DNA from: Mesorhabditis belari
Taxonomy: Eukaryota; Nematoda; Chromadorea; Rhabditida; Rhabditidae
Assembly: GCA_958450365.1 (NCBI GenBank)
Contig: CAUEEP010000289.1
Location: 1-64,000 of the forward strand
DNA length: 64,000 nt
Direction: 5' to 3'
A program made the position numbers and the translations under genes. This document shows positions 33,867 through 45,888 of the stretch, in pieces (the stretch's first letter is position 1; each line of letters opens with the position of its first letter). A model generated the notes under the pieces. That model made no database searches. It saw nothing but the letters and a program-made list of their open reading frames with translations, and was not told the DNA's origin.

Positions 33867-34100
33867 TACACCTGCTAAACGAATTGAAAAGAATGAAATT
33901 TGTGGCAAAAAGTTTCGTTAAATATACGAAAGGAGCACGTTTTAGAATGTGCCATCAAGAGATTTACGGTAGAACGTACACAAAAACATATTTGGTGGTT
34001 GCTCTTTTCAGCACTTCATCCACGAAATACACTTTTGTGCACATTCTCGTTGATAGAAAAAAATCTGAGAAACTCTTCACTGAGCTATGGTTAATTTTTT
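33786..34100 (+). repeat. FW 5'-flank repeat between FW7 and FW8
   Basis: The divergent-ORF segment (NELKRMKFVAKSFVKYTKG) runs away from the FW7 hairpin. It then ends within CTTCACTGAGCTATGG, where FW8 begins. Confidence 0.6.
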
Positions 34101-34112
34101 TTCCATTTTAAG

Positions 34113-34264
34113 GTACCTTCATTCGTGATCTCGTTCGATCTCGTTCGGATGACCCTCGCTATTTTTGGGATCTCAAAGCCACTGAAACATTGCTCGTATG
34201 TGGGGTTCGATTGGTAGAGGAGACAAAGATCATCTTGATCGATTTTGACGCATCATATCCATAG
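34113..34264 (+). pseudogene. FW8: lone last exon of an FW gene
   Basis: The C-terminal exon with its acceptor (TTCCATTTTAAG) and stop: TFIRDLVRSRSDDPR at the start, TETLLVCGVRLVEETK and IDFDASYP at the end. The frame is intact, but no WD exons precede it; FW 5' flank abuts it directly. It is followed by an FW 3' flank (34265-34680). Confidence 0.75.
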
Positions 34265-34680
34265 GTATATTTGTATTTTTGCTCTTTTCCTAGGACTTAT
34301 TGTGATTTTCTGAAGAATTCTGTCGGTTTTTCCATTCTTCTGAACTTTCATTGCTTGTGATTTCCTTTCAATGATTACCCACATTTTAGACACTTCTATG
34401 CCATACTCTTGATTTTGTGAACCTTTTTTTCCATTAACCTGCTGTTAGTGATTCGCCTTTTTGAATCTTTCAAAATCGTCAAGTGTAAACCATCTTTCAA
34501 AATTACTATTCCTTCGAATTAGTTGGTTGGTTGTTGTCAACGTTCGATTATTTTTAGTCCATATCGAGTCCTGTGATTCTTTATTTGCTCGATTTTTCAA
34601 GATTGAAGAATCTATACCTCACCGATTTAAATCTAACTGAACTGCACAAGTAACTGATATAGCAAAAAAGCAACTCAAAT
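34265..34680 (+). repeat. FW 3'-flank repeat (FW8 copy)
   Basis: Standard flank from GTATATTTGTATTTTTGCTC to AAATCAACTGCCAA, then a jump into inverted alpha sequence. Confidence 0.7.
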
Positions 34681-34689
34681 CAACTGCCA

Positions 34690-37640
34690 ACACGGGTGAA
34701 TCTAAATTGGTTTTATTTAGCTTTAAGACTGATTTGGATGAAATTGGAGGGTTAGAAGAGAAGTTTTTAAGGTTTTTAAAGAAGCCTAGAGCTGACTTTT
34801 CAATAATCTTCAAAAGAATAGCTTTGTTTTCATTTTCTTGATCATTTTACTCTTTAACTTCATGTGCCCGTGATTTAGCCAGGCGCGCTATTCATTTAGC
34901 CCTATTCAATGGCTTGTAAAATGTTTTGTACATCTCCAATTGGGAAACTTTAAAGAAATAAAAGTAAAGAATGATTTCGAGATGCTTTCATGTTAAATTT
35001 GAATTTACCGTCGCAAATTTTAAAAGTTAATTTTATCTTATTATTAAATGTTCTTTCTCGCGCGACGTCGCATTCCAATTGACGTCGCCGCCATTTGGAG
35101 GTAGTCGGTGGGAGCGTCGCGTCGTCGTCTCTTCTTCATTTTTTAGTTTTTGTTGTCTTGTTTTTTCAGATTAATTGAATTTATTATTTTTATTTATTAT
35201 TGTTTTACGCGATAAATTTTGTGTTTCTCTTTGAAATGAGAAAGAAATCTATTTCCAAGTTGGAGCCGAGTGGAGGATCTGGAACTTTTCGTAGCCGGAC
35301 CACACTGAAGGTCAAAACTAATTGTAAGATTGTTTGCGGAATTCAATGGAAACAACGAAAGCAAAGTTCGTTTCCTGGACCGTTACAAAACTTAAATGTA
35401 GCCAATATTAAGCGCTTCGTCATTTTCATATAAGATTTAACACATTAGGGTTGAAATTGGCGCTTGGGAGCTACGAGAAAGAAGTCGCCGTAAATACTGA
35501 ACACCTTGTGACCTTATTGTTAGGTAGTTCCGGCCTGAGCGCACAAAATTGTATGCCGGCGCTGGCTGGGAGCTCAAGACGGTCAGACAGTCTTGAGCCT
35601 GGCTTCTGACCTGGCTGACTGATCTTGAGGCTCGATTGGCAAATTTCCGAAGACCAGCAATAATAAATAAGCCGAGCCGAGTTGAGGCCGATTTTACGGT
35701 TTCCAAGTTTTGCACAGAAGCTCAACGCTCAAATCCCCCACAAGATTTCATCGTCAACTACATTTTCCAACCCTACATCGGTTTTGATAAGCGCCTTTCG
35801 AGATTTCGAGCAATTTAGAGTGCCCTAGCGAATCTGAAATCTGAAATCTGAAAACCGACCTTCCAACGGGAAATACTCATCATCCAGCCACAAAGCGACT
35901 TTCCAGAGATCTTTTCGATAGTTGATCGCCAGTAGGGAAACAAGAACAATCAGAAAAATGATTTCTTTGCCCACTTTTTCAACATTTTGCAGCTGTTTTA
36001 CATATCAGAAAGTCGAAAATGGAGGAAAAATAGCGGCAAAAGCAAATAAATAGATTTTTCGGGTTTTTAGCTGAAAGAAACGGACATTTTGACCGACAAA
36101 CGGACTTTTCAGCAAATCCCAAGGGATTTTCAAGTAAAGAAAACGAGGCGGCGATGAAAAATTGGGAACAAAATTGACAGAATCGAGAAAAAGGCTTCAA
36201 TGTTCGAGTGGCAGAGTCAATTCTCGAATGTAAATTGCAAATTTTCTGATAAACGTTGCCAGTTTTCATTCGATTCGAAGCTATTCGGTTTGCCAATAAT
36301 GGTTTGCCGACTCACGTTAGGCACATTCGGGTCATTTTCTAGCCGCTTGAGCCAGAGGATTTCGCGGAGGAAAGACTCGCGAAGCTGCAATTGGCAGCGC
36401 TTCTCCTGGAAATGGGTTTTGTTAAGTGTCGTGTGTTCCAGATCGGCTAAATCTGTTAAGAAATTCCCGTACCCAGTCGATTTTTGTGAAAAATTTCTTC
36501 TGACAAAGGCGCATCGAGTGACCGCTAAAGTGCGGAGTTTTTAGAGCAAATTCCTCGAAAGAGTAGACTCGTTTATTCCATCCCTCGCCCAAGACGGGAT
36601 ATTTTGGGATAATTGATCGATCGATGCATTTGATTGAGGCTAAAAAATAGTAGATGAATCTAGTCCCTGTAATTAGTGTGAAAAAATATGTGAATCATCG
36701 CTTTTTCTTTGTTTAGAATCTTTTAACATTAGCATATTGTCGTAAAAAGATGATAAAAGACCAACCATTTAAGCCAGGTATTCTTAGTCCGTGACTTGAT
36801 TTGATTAGCGAAGCACCAAGTGGAAACACGGGTGAATCTGAATTGGTTTCATTTAGTTTTAAGAGTGATTTGGATGAAATTGGAGGGTTAGAAGAGAAGT
36901 TTTTAAGGTCTTTGAAGAAGCCTTGAGCTGACTTTTCAATAATCTTCAAAAGAATAGCTTTGTTTTCATTTTCTTGATCATTTGACTCTTTAACTTCATG
37001 TGCCCGTGATTTAGCCAGGCGCGCTATTCATTTAGTCCTATTCAATGGCCAACCCCACATCGATAGATAAGGGCTTTTCGAGATTTCGAGCAATTTAGGG
37101 TGCACTAGGGAATCTGAAATCTGAAAACCGACCTTCCAACGAGAAATGTGATGAAAAATTGGGGGAAAAAATTGACAGAATCAAGAAAAAGGCTTCAGTA
37201 ATCGAGTGGCAGAGTCAATTCTCGAATGTAATTTGCAAATTTTCTGATAAACCGTAGTTTCGTTGCCAGATTTCATTCGTTTAACTCAATTTTGAGCCCA
37301 ATTGATCAAATTTTGTTATACCTTCATCAAAAGTGACTAAAATTCAGCCGATCAAATGGAAATCGGCGGTCAGATTCCAGTAGTTTTTGTTTCAAGAAGA
37401 ATTTGAAAAAAGCTAGAGTGGCTCCCATAATCTAAACTGCTTTCAAAACGTTCCCCAAAATCGTTTTACAACTCTCCAATAGCCTGTTCAAGTCTATATT
37501 GTGGAATTTTCTAAGCTTTTTAAGCTAAAACCGAGAACGGGTACAGGTACAGACAGCTAGACTAAGCCATAAACTATTCGGTTTGCCAATAATCAATTTC
37601 AAAAAGAAATCTTTATTCAATAAAGCGACCTTGAATCAAT
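34690..37640 (-). repeat. Inverted, rearranged piece of the alpha unit (gene K part)
   Basis: On the minus strand it matches parts of 12300-14300 and 48300-50500: gene K exons with NFSSNPPISSKS (36949-36713 and again 34813-34619), the membrane exon region (about 36000-35850) and the REILWLK exon (about 36400-36300). Order is scrambled and parts occur twice (35760-36240 resembles 37040-37260), so several breaks have occurred. A promoter-like CGACGTCGC region at 35060-35120 matches 49560-49640 inverted. Confidence 0.7.
35236..35322 (+). other. Possible first coding exon MRKKSISKLE
   Basis: A plus-strand ATG at 35236 opens MRKKSISKLEPSGGSGTFRS and reaches a donor-like TT|GTAAGATT at 35323. It lies after a GC-rich CGACGTCGC stretch, a CGCCGCCATTTGGAGG motif and a TTTTTTCAG acceptor-like site. 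This resembles the 5' end of a gene (promoter, acceptor, first exon), yet the following sequence is inverted alpha DNA. No family is recognised. Confidence 0.3.
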
Positions 37641-37688
37641 ACAAAATAGTTTTCATCTTTTTCAAGAAACTTTTCCCTATTTTACCTA

Positions 37689-37968
37689 CCGTAAATACTG
37701 TAATAGTACTCCACCCCTCTCGTACAGTCGCGTAGTCGCAAAAGTTTTTTAGTATTTCATTTTTATTTAAAGCGCCCGTACTTTCAAAAAATGCGTCTTT
37801 GGTATCAGCTGAAATAGCTGAAATTCAGGGTTATTTTTTGATACCTAAGCGCGCACTGTAGCATGAATACACAAGAACACCAGTGTCGAGAAAAACTCGT
37901 TCAAAGCTAGACTACGCAACACTCCACACCGTCATTATGGGGGTGGGGTACTATTACAGTATTTACGG
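37689..37968. mobile_element. MITE copy 2 (TA-flanked, CCGTAAATACTG ends)
   Basis: A 280-bp element with ends CCGTAAATACTGTAATAG and CTATTACAGTATTTACGG, flanked by TA on both sides. The interior matches MITE copy 1 (CTCTCGTACAGTCGCGTAGT, CCAGTGTCGAGAAAAAC, CACCGTCATTATGGGGGTGG) with an altered middle. No coding capacity. Confidence 0.85.
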
Positions 37969-37970
37969 TA

Positions 37971-38830
37971 GTAGGAGGCGAATTCTTCTCGCGTCAACCT
38001 TTGAATCTTTGATTTCGTTGATTTCTTAATCTTTGATTTTGAGTCTACTAAAGTCTTTACTAATTCTGTACCCAGTTTTGGTATCTTTTTCATCTTCAAA
38101 GTGCTCTAGAGCATTTTCCATTGATAAAAATGAATGGTATATTTCTTTTGCCTGCTTTTGTTTGATCGTTCTCATAATAACGATCGTTTCCCTTTTTGTC
38201 AAGAGTTTCCTTTTCTGATTGTTTCCAGAGCTGTTTGTGATGCTTTAAACTGTGTAAGTCGTGTTCGTTACACCGCTTACAAATGCACGTTAAATTGCTT
38301 AAGCTTGCTCACAATAAAAAGAAACAGGTTAAGCTTGCAAGGGAAGTGCACTCACTTAAGGCGAGCTTTTGCATTGGGACCCAGTTGATGCGATGCAGAA
38401 TTTTATGCTGACCTGCTTTTCGTTGTTGCAAAATGGCTCCTTATCAAAAGTTACGAACGTTTTAGGAGTGGCGGCGGAGTGGGTAGAGGGCTTATGTCCG
38501 AAACGATTTCTTCATTTGTTGCTTGAGTCCAATTCCATCCTTTGTTTTTCTTTTTATTTCATCTTCCAACACTTAAATTCGTTTCAGTTTTCGATTTCAG
38601 AAAGTATCACAATCACTTTTTGTATTGAGATTTATGAACAAAATTGAACATTTACAGCTCCAACGTTGATGATTAAAAGTGAAGTAGCAAACAAAACAGT
38701 TGTTACCATCCACAAAAAGGACAGAATAAATGATCTTTGCTGGCGATTTCTTTTAGGAAAGCAGAAAGAAAGAGCGTCTATTCTACAATTCTTGTTTATA
38801 GACTTCTATATAAAAATTCAGTATGATACC
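37971..38830. other. No recognised gene; one open frame
   Basis: An open frame at about 38385-38560 (VDAMQNFMLTCFSLLQNGSL, WVEGLCPKRFLHLLLE) is protein-like, but I see no start, splice plan or homologue. Bases 38640-38830 are an inverted piece of the far 3' flank seen at 9560-9790. Confidence 0.3.
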
Positions 38831-39585
38831 TTGTGAAATAAAAAAATAAAACAAAGTTAAGTGTTGAAAGATCAAAATAAAAAGAATTCTTTGGATCTCG
38901 ATCCAAAAGTCCACCTTAAGTGGGTGCACTTCCCTTGTTAGCGTTTCGTGTAACAAAATGGTAAGCAAGATTCTGTTAATTGAAACGTGTGGACAATCAA
39001 AAGTTAAAAAGCACAGCGTACATTTGAACACTGTAGGCCTAACACCAGAGCTTTTGTCGGAGTGAAAATGTGTAGATGTAGACTTGGCTATTGATCTTCT
39101 TTTTATAATAACCACTATTGATAATGGTCTTTATCGTATTCATTGAGTCGTATTCATTGACGCAGTTTGGCAGTTGATTTGAGTTGATGCTTGCCAATAT
39201 CAGTTGCTTGTGCAGTTTGGTTAGATTTAAATCGGTGAGTTATAGATTTTTCAATCTTGAAAAATCGAGCAAGAAAGAATCACAGGACTCGATATGGACT
39301 AAAAATAATCGAACGTTCACAACAACCAACCAACTAATCCGAAGGAATACTAATTTTGAAAGATGGTTTGCACTTGTGGATTTTGAAAGATTCAAAAAGG
39401 TCAATGACTAACACCAGGTTTATGGAAAAAAAGGTTCACAAAATCAAGACTATGTGGTATATAAAATGTGGGTAATCATTGAAAGGAAATCACAAGTAAT
39501 GATAGTTCAGAAGAATGGAAAAACCGACAGAATTCTTCGGAAAATCATAATAAGTCCTAGGAAACGAGCAAAAATACAAATATAC
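38831..39585 (-). repeat. FW 3'-flank repeat (FW9 copy)
   Basis: Inverted full-length flank including the CACTCCGACAAAAGC region, and the ATAATAACCACTATTGATAA repeat at 39080-39135. Confidence 0.7.
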
Positions 39586-42018
39586 CTATGGATATGATGC
39601 GTCAAAATCGATCAAGATGATCTTTCTCTCCTCTACCGATTGGGCTCCACATACGAGCAATGTTTCAGTGGCTTTGAGATTCCAAAAATAACCGCGAGGG
39701 TCATCCGAACGAGATCGAACGAGCTCCCGAACGAAGGTACCTTAGAATGAAAAAAATTCACAACAAGACAATAAACTTTGCAATAGATTTAAGCTTGAAT
39801 AGTTGACGAAACAAGTCGTCTAGTGAAAAAATTCTACTTATGCCAGCTTGCGGTTCGGATCTTATTGCCCATAGTCTTATAGGTAATTTAAAACAGCATA
39901 CCTTTGTCCACATCCCACAGCTTCACCGAGCCATCTTCCGAACCTGTCACCAAAAGTCCGGAGTCGAGCCATTGCATTGAAGAGATGAAGTTCAACGTTT
40001 GGCCGGGTAAGTGGTGAAGGCACGAGCCACCCTCACGAATGTCCCAAACCTAAAGAAATGGAAGTAGTTTTCATAGGATTGATTAAACATACCTTAACTT
40101 CCGAGGCGTAATAGCAGGCCAAAATGTTTCCGCGAAGCTGCATCCCAAAGTAACCACTGAGCCGTGACCCTTCATGAAAGACAATATTTGCGATGCATGC
40201 TGAAAGAAACAAATATAGATGACATTGTAACAGAATAGTGAACAAGTAAAAACGCACTTCCTCTTTGCACATCCCAGACGCGAATAGTTCCGTCACGACT
40301 GCCCGACACGACAAGATCGCGCTCTGGCTCAAACTAAAACAGAATCCCGATCAAAGCCAAAATTTGACAACTCAACTCACCAAAAGTGAGTCGACTAACC
40401 CTGTGTGGCCCGTCAGCGTGTGCAAATACTCTTTCGTGTGTATAAACCAAACCTAATAGAATATTATAAATTGCACTAGTAACTGTACAAACGTTTACGG
40501 TAAATCCATGGCCGACAAATACAACCCGTTTTCCATCAAATTTCACAAAATACACCTGAAATTTAGCTTTGTTTAAGCCCAAACTTTAATACACATACCC
40601 ACACTTCGACAGCCAAAATGTGAAGGCATTTCCCGTCGACAATGTCCCAGACTCGGAGTGTTAGATCGCGGGATCCAGAAACAAGACTAAAACATTATGA
40701 TCTTAGCTCAACAGAAAATTCCGATCGCTCACGTTGTCCCATGTAGACTCATACATGAAATCCTATCCGTATGTCCCTGCAAAACATGAAGCTGTGCACC
40801 GGTTTGACCACACCAAACGCGCACCGTTCCATCAACCCCGCCACTGAAATATTACAATAGACTTTGTTGTCATAAGAATTTTTGTTTGAATCTTTTTAGC
40901 TTCATTGACAACTCTCATGAATTGCACTAGCTATAATCTATTAACCAACCAGACAATGTATTTGCCATCTTCACTCACTTGATACGAGATGAGGGGACCA
41001 TTATCACCAGTTAGAGCAAAAGCCGGCTAAATTCGGACGTACAATAACAATTAATCAAAATAAACCTGAGCATCTTCAACATTCCAGACCCGCAACGTAC
41101 CATCATTAGAACCAGTAATCACACGATCATGGTAAATTTGTGTACAATAGTCATCCTAAAAACCATTTTTTCGGTCAAACCATTTATTCAAACCCCTAGA
41201 AGAGTGCTTGATTGAATTGCTCGGGATCGCCAATTCGAAATGATTCGCTTCTTTCGCAAGTACAGCGACTTCCATGGCGAACGCTCATAACATCTAGAAA
41301 AAACTTCATTTCGCAACAAGTTAGGTCACTAACTGTCCATATGCTATCTCGCGTCCTTGTCGATTCTGATGTGCTTCTTGAAGGTCCATATGTGAATAGA
41401 TTGTTATTCCCGCCTGCTCATTTGCCCGATTCGTCGCCCAACGTCCGAGAAAACGAAAGCTAAAAAAACAAGTTTCAGACGAGTCTTTTTACAATCGATT
41501 TCCCAAATCTGAACCAGTTCATCTAAAAAAACATTCTCATATGTTTTCCCTCGCTTTATATCTTTGTTTGCTTTGGAACATTTCTGTTGTTGTCACTTCT
41601 AATATCATTGTCCTAGATCTTACAATCCTTCAAATCTAGTTTAATATAAACCTATCAGATATGTACTTTTAAGTGTTATCTTATCGGCTCAAAACTGTAA
41701 CAAACCTTGGCGCATCAAATTCCACATATCCGTTCTCGAAACATTTCTGTCGCCAGGTCTGATCATCTTCACAAATCCGTTGCCACGTCCGCGAAACGCC
41801 AGCACAAGTCATCAAATCGCGCGGTGTCAACTGGGCGATGATGCGATAAGCAATCTAAAACTAAACAATTACCCCCACAGCCTTTAACAGGCCTCTTTTG
41901 GCAATTGTGCCAAGAAGTCCTTTAGGGAGAATGGTTGGTTCGGTTCCACTTGGATATTGGATAAACCACTTGGATTAGCTTGGATTTGAGTCTTGCTGCC
42001 CTCCGCTCTGTTCAACAT
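39586..42018 (-). CDS. FW9: intact F-box/WD40 protein, FBXW7/SEL-10-like
   Basis: Minus-strand exons: 42018-41893, 41854-41706, 41459-41334, 41293-41194, 41155-41066, 41026-40950, 40843-40733, 40686-40599, 40555-40493, 40452-40381, 40333-40258, 40199-40093, 40049-39902, 39740-39586; 495 aa with no frame break. Starts MLNRAEGSKTQIQANPSGL. F-box FLAQLPKE, then IAYRIIAQLTPRDLM. Seven WD repeats: LRVWN, VRVWC, LRVWD, VNVWF, IRVWD, VKVWD, VKLWD; ends IDFDASYP. Intron 1 starts GC (GCCTGTTAAAG), not GT. The first WD exon is 12 nt shorter than usual and exon 13 is 6 nt shorter (LPGQTLNFISSMQW, shared with FW11). It alone keeps Arg at the human R479 position (SGSRDLTLRVWD); R465 and R505 equivalents are S and Y. 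Likely an SCF substrate receptor with changed specificity. Confidence 0.85.
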
Positions 42019-42099
42019 CTCCCCTAAATGAAAAATTATAGCAGAGATAACATCGTAATTAATATAAGGAAAAGTCCCCGAACAAAATACTATTACTAG

Positions 42100-42178
42100 C
42101 TCCTGTGAATACTGTAATAGTAGCACCCGTGTGGCACGCACTAGAGGCTGGTGGGGTATTATCACAGTATTTGCGGTA
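42100..42178. promoter_or_regulatory. Upstream hairpin of FW9
   Basis: Arms GTGAATACTGTAATAGTAGC and GGTATTATCACAGTATTTGC around GTGTGGCACGCACTAGAGGC, 82 bp before the FW9 ATG. An almost identical copy, with flank, sits at 44808-44885 without a gene. Confidence 0.45.
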
Positions 42179-42179
42179 T

Positions 42180-42470
42180 ATACACCTGCTGAACGAATTG
42201 AAATGAATGAAATTTGTGGCAAAAAGTTTCGTTAGATATACGAAAGGAGCACGTATTAGAACGCGCCATCAAGAGGTTTACGGTAAAATGTACACAAAAC
42301 CATATTTGATGGTTCCACTTTTCAAAAAGCTCTTTTTCATTGCGCTTTTCGCACTTCACCCACAAAATACCCTTTTGTGGACATTCTCGTTGATAGAAAA
42401 AAATCTGAGAAACTCTTCATTGAGCTGTGCAATAAAATCGACGCTTACGATTTTAAAACTATTATAATGC
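42180..42470 (+). repeat. FW 5'-flank repeat (FW9 copy)
   Basis: Divergent-ORF segment (MKFVAKSFVRYTKGARIRT) running away from FW9, followed by ATTCTCGTTGATAGAAAAAA-type sequence shared with 24735 and 33470. Confidence 0.6.
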
Positions 42471-43236
<766 letters not shown>

Positions 43237-44620
43237 TTAGTCCAAAGCGAGTTGATCAGTTGCAATATCTGAAAGAATACAAACTAGGGTGCTTCGAGGT
43301 GAGGACAAATACAGAAATGAAAAGTGCTTCAACTAAGGCAGAAGGGGTAAAGAGAAACAATTAACGTAAGAACTGAGATTTGGAGGATCCAATGAATCAG
43401 GATTGACTTAAGCGTCGGAAAATTGAATTCTAGATAAAATATAACTCCCGAACTCCTACAAAGCCTGCTACAAAGCTGTGGGCTTCAGCTTCAACTATAA
43501 AGCTACAAAAGCTTTGGCACTTTGGTGGTTAAGAGGGGCCACTTTTATCCTGGCTTAGTTACATCTAATCTTTTTGAGTGGTTGTATCGATACCTTTTAG
43601 CTATTCTCGGGTAATCAAAAATGTTTAATAGATTGGTGACTATTTTAGGAAGCTTCTGGCCATTCTAGCCTAATCTCATGTACTTTAACCATCACACACT
43701 ACCTGAAAGCCTGAAACTCAAATAAAAGCCACAATATAACCATGTCGTAAATGCTCTAAAAGTAGAAAACCTATTTGATTACCCTAGAACAGGTATATAA
43801 AAGCTAGCAATACAACTACTCAAAAAACCTTAGATCCAGCGAAATCAGGATAAAAGTGGCCCCTCTCAACCACCAAAGCAACAAGGCTTCAACTAGCGCA
43901 ACGATTGCAATTCCATTAGCAACAGGATCGATTTCAGCTGCAAATACATAAAATTTGTTTCTAGAGCTATAAACTAGGCCCGCGTGGGCAATAAGGGAAT
44001 AAGAATTGTAAGAATTGCATTTCCATTAGCTTCAAAATCAAGTTTGGGGCAAGAAATATCGCAAAGTGGCAAAGCAATCAAGAAAGCGCACCAATCTGCA
44101 GCAATCTTTTCGGCGAAATGATCGAAATATCTTTTCCCATCGATATCATCGACAAATTAACGACTTTTCAATTGCTTAGTTGAATATTTTTGATTCATAG
44201 TTAAAATCTTCAAAAAAATGGCGAAATATTGATAGGCATCTTTTAAACAAAAAGATATTCAGTCATCTTGTCAAATTGTTTAAATTTTAACAGGAATTTC
44301 TAAAAATAAAATCATTTTAGTGATTTTACACGAGCTCTCCCTCTCCAGGCACGTGTTTTCTTTTGGTTTTCCTCTCTTTTGCTAGTTTTAAACGAAACCA
44401 CTTGTCAACCTGTATAATTTGTGTTTTTTTTCCGGAAATCGTACTGCCGCCACTACCAATGCGGGTCAACGCGAGTTCGACTATGACACGCCGGCCACTA
44501 CTCAGCAATCGCCAACCGAGTCGCTGAGACTTGTGAATTTTTTTTTAGAAAGTTGAGCCTTTATAAAGTTTTCTAAAGTCTCTTGTAAGTGTTTTGTTGC
44601 TTTGTAATTTTGCTATTTCC
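43237..44620. other. Region upstream of actin copy 1
   Basis: May be the 5' flank and 5' UTR intron of the captured actin gene, since copy 2 is cut at exactly this edge. It contains an inverted-repeat pair (next entry) and a GC-richer stretch (44450-44530, minus strand VIVELALTRIGSGGSTIS) with no recognised product. Otherwise AT-rich and featureless. Confidence 0.35.
43515..43884. mobile_element. Candidate MITE with CTTTGGTGGTTAAGAG ends
   Basis: Left end TTGGTGGTTAAGAGGGGCCA at about 43517 and its complement GGCCCCTCTCAACCACCAA at about 43861 form near-perfect inverted arms of about 33 bp (including CCACTTTTATCCTGG), some 370 bp apart overall. No coding capacity is seen between them. Target-site duplication was not resolved. 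Confidence 0.5.
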
Positions 44621-44629
44621 CTAGGCCTT

Positions 44630-45230
44630 ATTGTGATCGTTGTGAAAGATCGTTTATTCTGTCCTTTTTGTCGATGTTTGTTTTGTTTGTTACTTCACTT
44701 TTGATCAACCATGTTGAACTGTAAATCTTTAATCTTGTTTATAAACCAATACAAAATACGTAATTAATATAAGGAAAAGTCCCGAACAAAATACTATTAC
44801 TAGCTTCTGTGAATACTGTAATAGTAGCACCCGTGTGGCACGCACTAGAGGCTGGTGGGGTATTATCACAGTATTTGCGGTATATACACCTGCTGAACGA
44901 ATTGAAATGAATGAAATTTGTGGCAAAAAGTTTCGTTAGATATACGAAAGGAGCACGTATTAGAACGCGCCATCAAGAGGTTTACGGTAAAATGTACACA
45001 AAACCATCGTTGGTGGCTTCACGGCTCAAAAACTCGATTCCATTGCGTTTTTTAGCACTTCAGCCACGAAATACCCTTTTGTGCACATACTCGTAGGTAA
45101 GGTGAAGTTTATCGGCAGAATCTAAGGCCCCGCTCGGGTGTTGGAGCTGCGGTCGGCGAAAATTGACTTCTTTATTTTACATTTTGACTTTGAAGCTAGG
45201 GTCCAGCTAGTTTAGGAGTGGTAATTTAGC
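44630..45230 (+). repeat. Patchwork of FW 3' and 5' flanks
   Basis: Bases 44630-44755 match the far FW 3' flank (GTGAAAGATCGTTTATTCTG). Bases 44760-45120 are an FW 5' cassette with hairpin (44808-44885) and divergent ORF, nearly identical to 42055-42300. Bases 45120-45230 (GGCCCCGCTCGGGTGTTGG) recur at 63385-63490. Confidence 0.65.
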
Positions 45231-45888
45231 ATTATAGGAGCCAAAATTTGGCATAAGCCTCAGCGTTTCGTTATAACTTTTTGTAGAGTTGAGCAAATTT
45301 GATGATTTTTGTATCAAAATGTTCGTGAGAGTCTCTAGAATAAAAATTATCCCCTCGTTTTTTGTTCTAGATCCTGATTGTCGAGCTACGAGCCCCAAAC
45401 TGCAGGGTACCACAAAATTTCCCATACAAAATGACCAAAAAACCGCTAAAACTCAATTTAAAAAATTTCTGTCAAAGGGATTTGAAAAATTCCTTCAGAT
45501 TCGGAATCAGCACAATTTTTTGCATCTAAAAAAGGTACTCCCAGAAAAATCCGATAGAAAACGCCATTTCGCGCCGATGTGCACCGCCTTAATTGAGTGC
45601 ACTTCCCTTGCGAGTTTACCCTGTTTCTTCGTATTTGTGAGCAAGTTTAAGCGATTTATCGTGCATGTGTAAGTTGTGTAACAAACACCACTTACACAGT
45701 TTAAATATACTTTATTCATAATACGTTAAAAAATATTGAATGTTTACAGCAACCAACGAAGCATGCGGAACTCAAAGCAAAAACATAAGGGTTAGGTCCT
45801 TTATGCCATTTGAGAAAGCGAAAAAGGAATTTGTTTGGCGTAAAGTTAAAGGAAGGGCTTTCAAAGTTTTTCTGTACGAAGTTTAAAA
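45231..45888. other. No recognised gene
   Basis: A plus-strand open frame at 45289-45672 (IIPSFFVLDPDCRATSPKLQ) is long, but shows no homology I know and no conserved copy. Bases 45826-45888 are the pre-alpha sequence also seen at 57724. Confidence 0.3.

Noticed and set aside
35437..35715. Minus-strand frame MQNLETVKSASTRLG, also at 13270 and 49235
   Set aside because: The frame starts outside any proposed exon, differs by frameshifts between copies, and lacks splice support.
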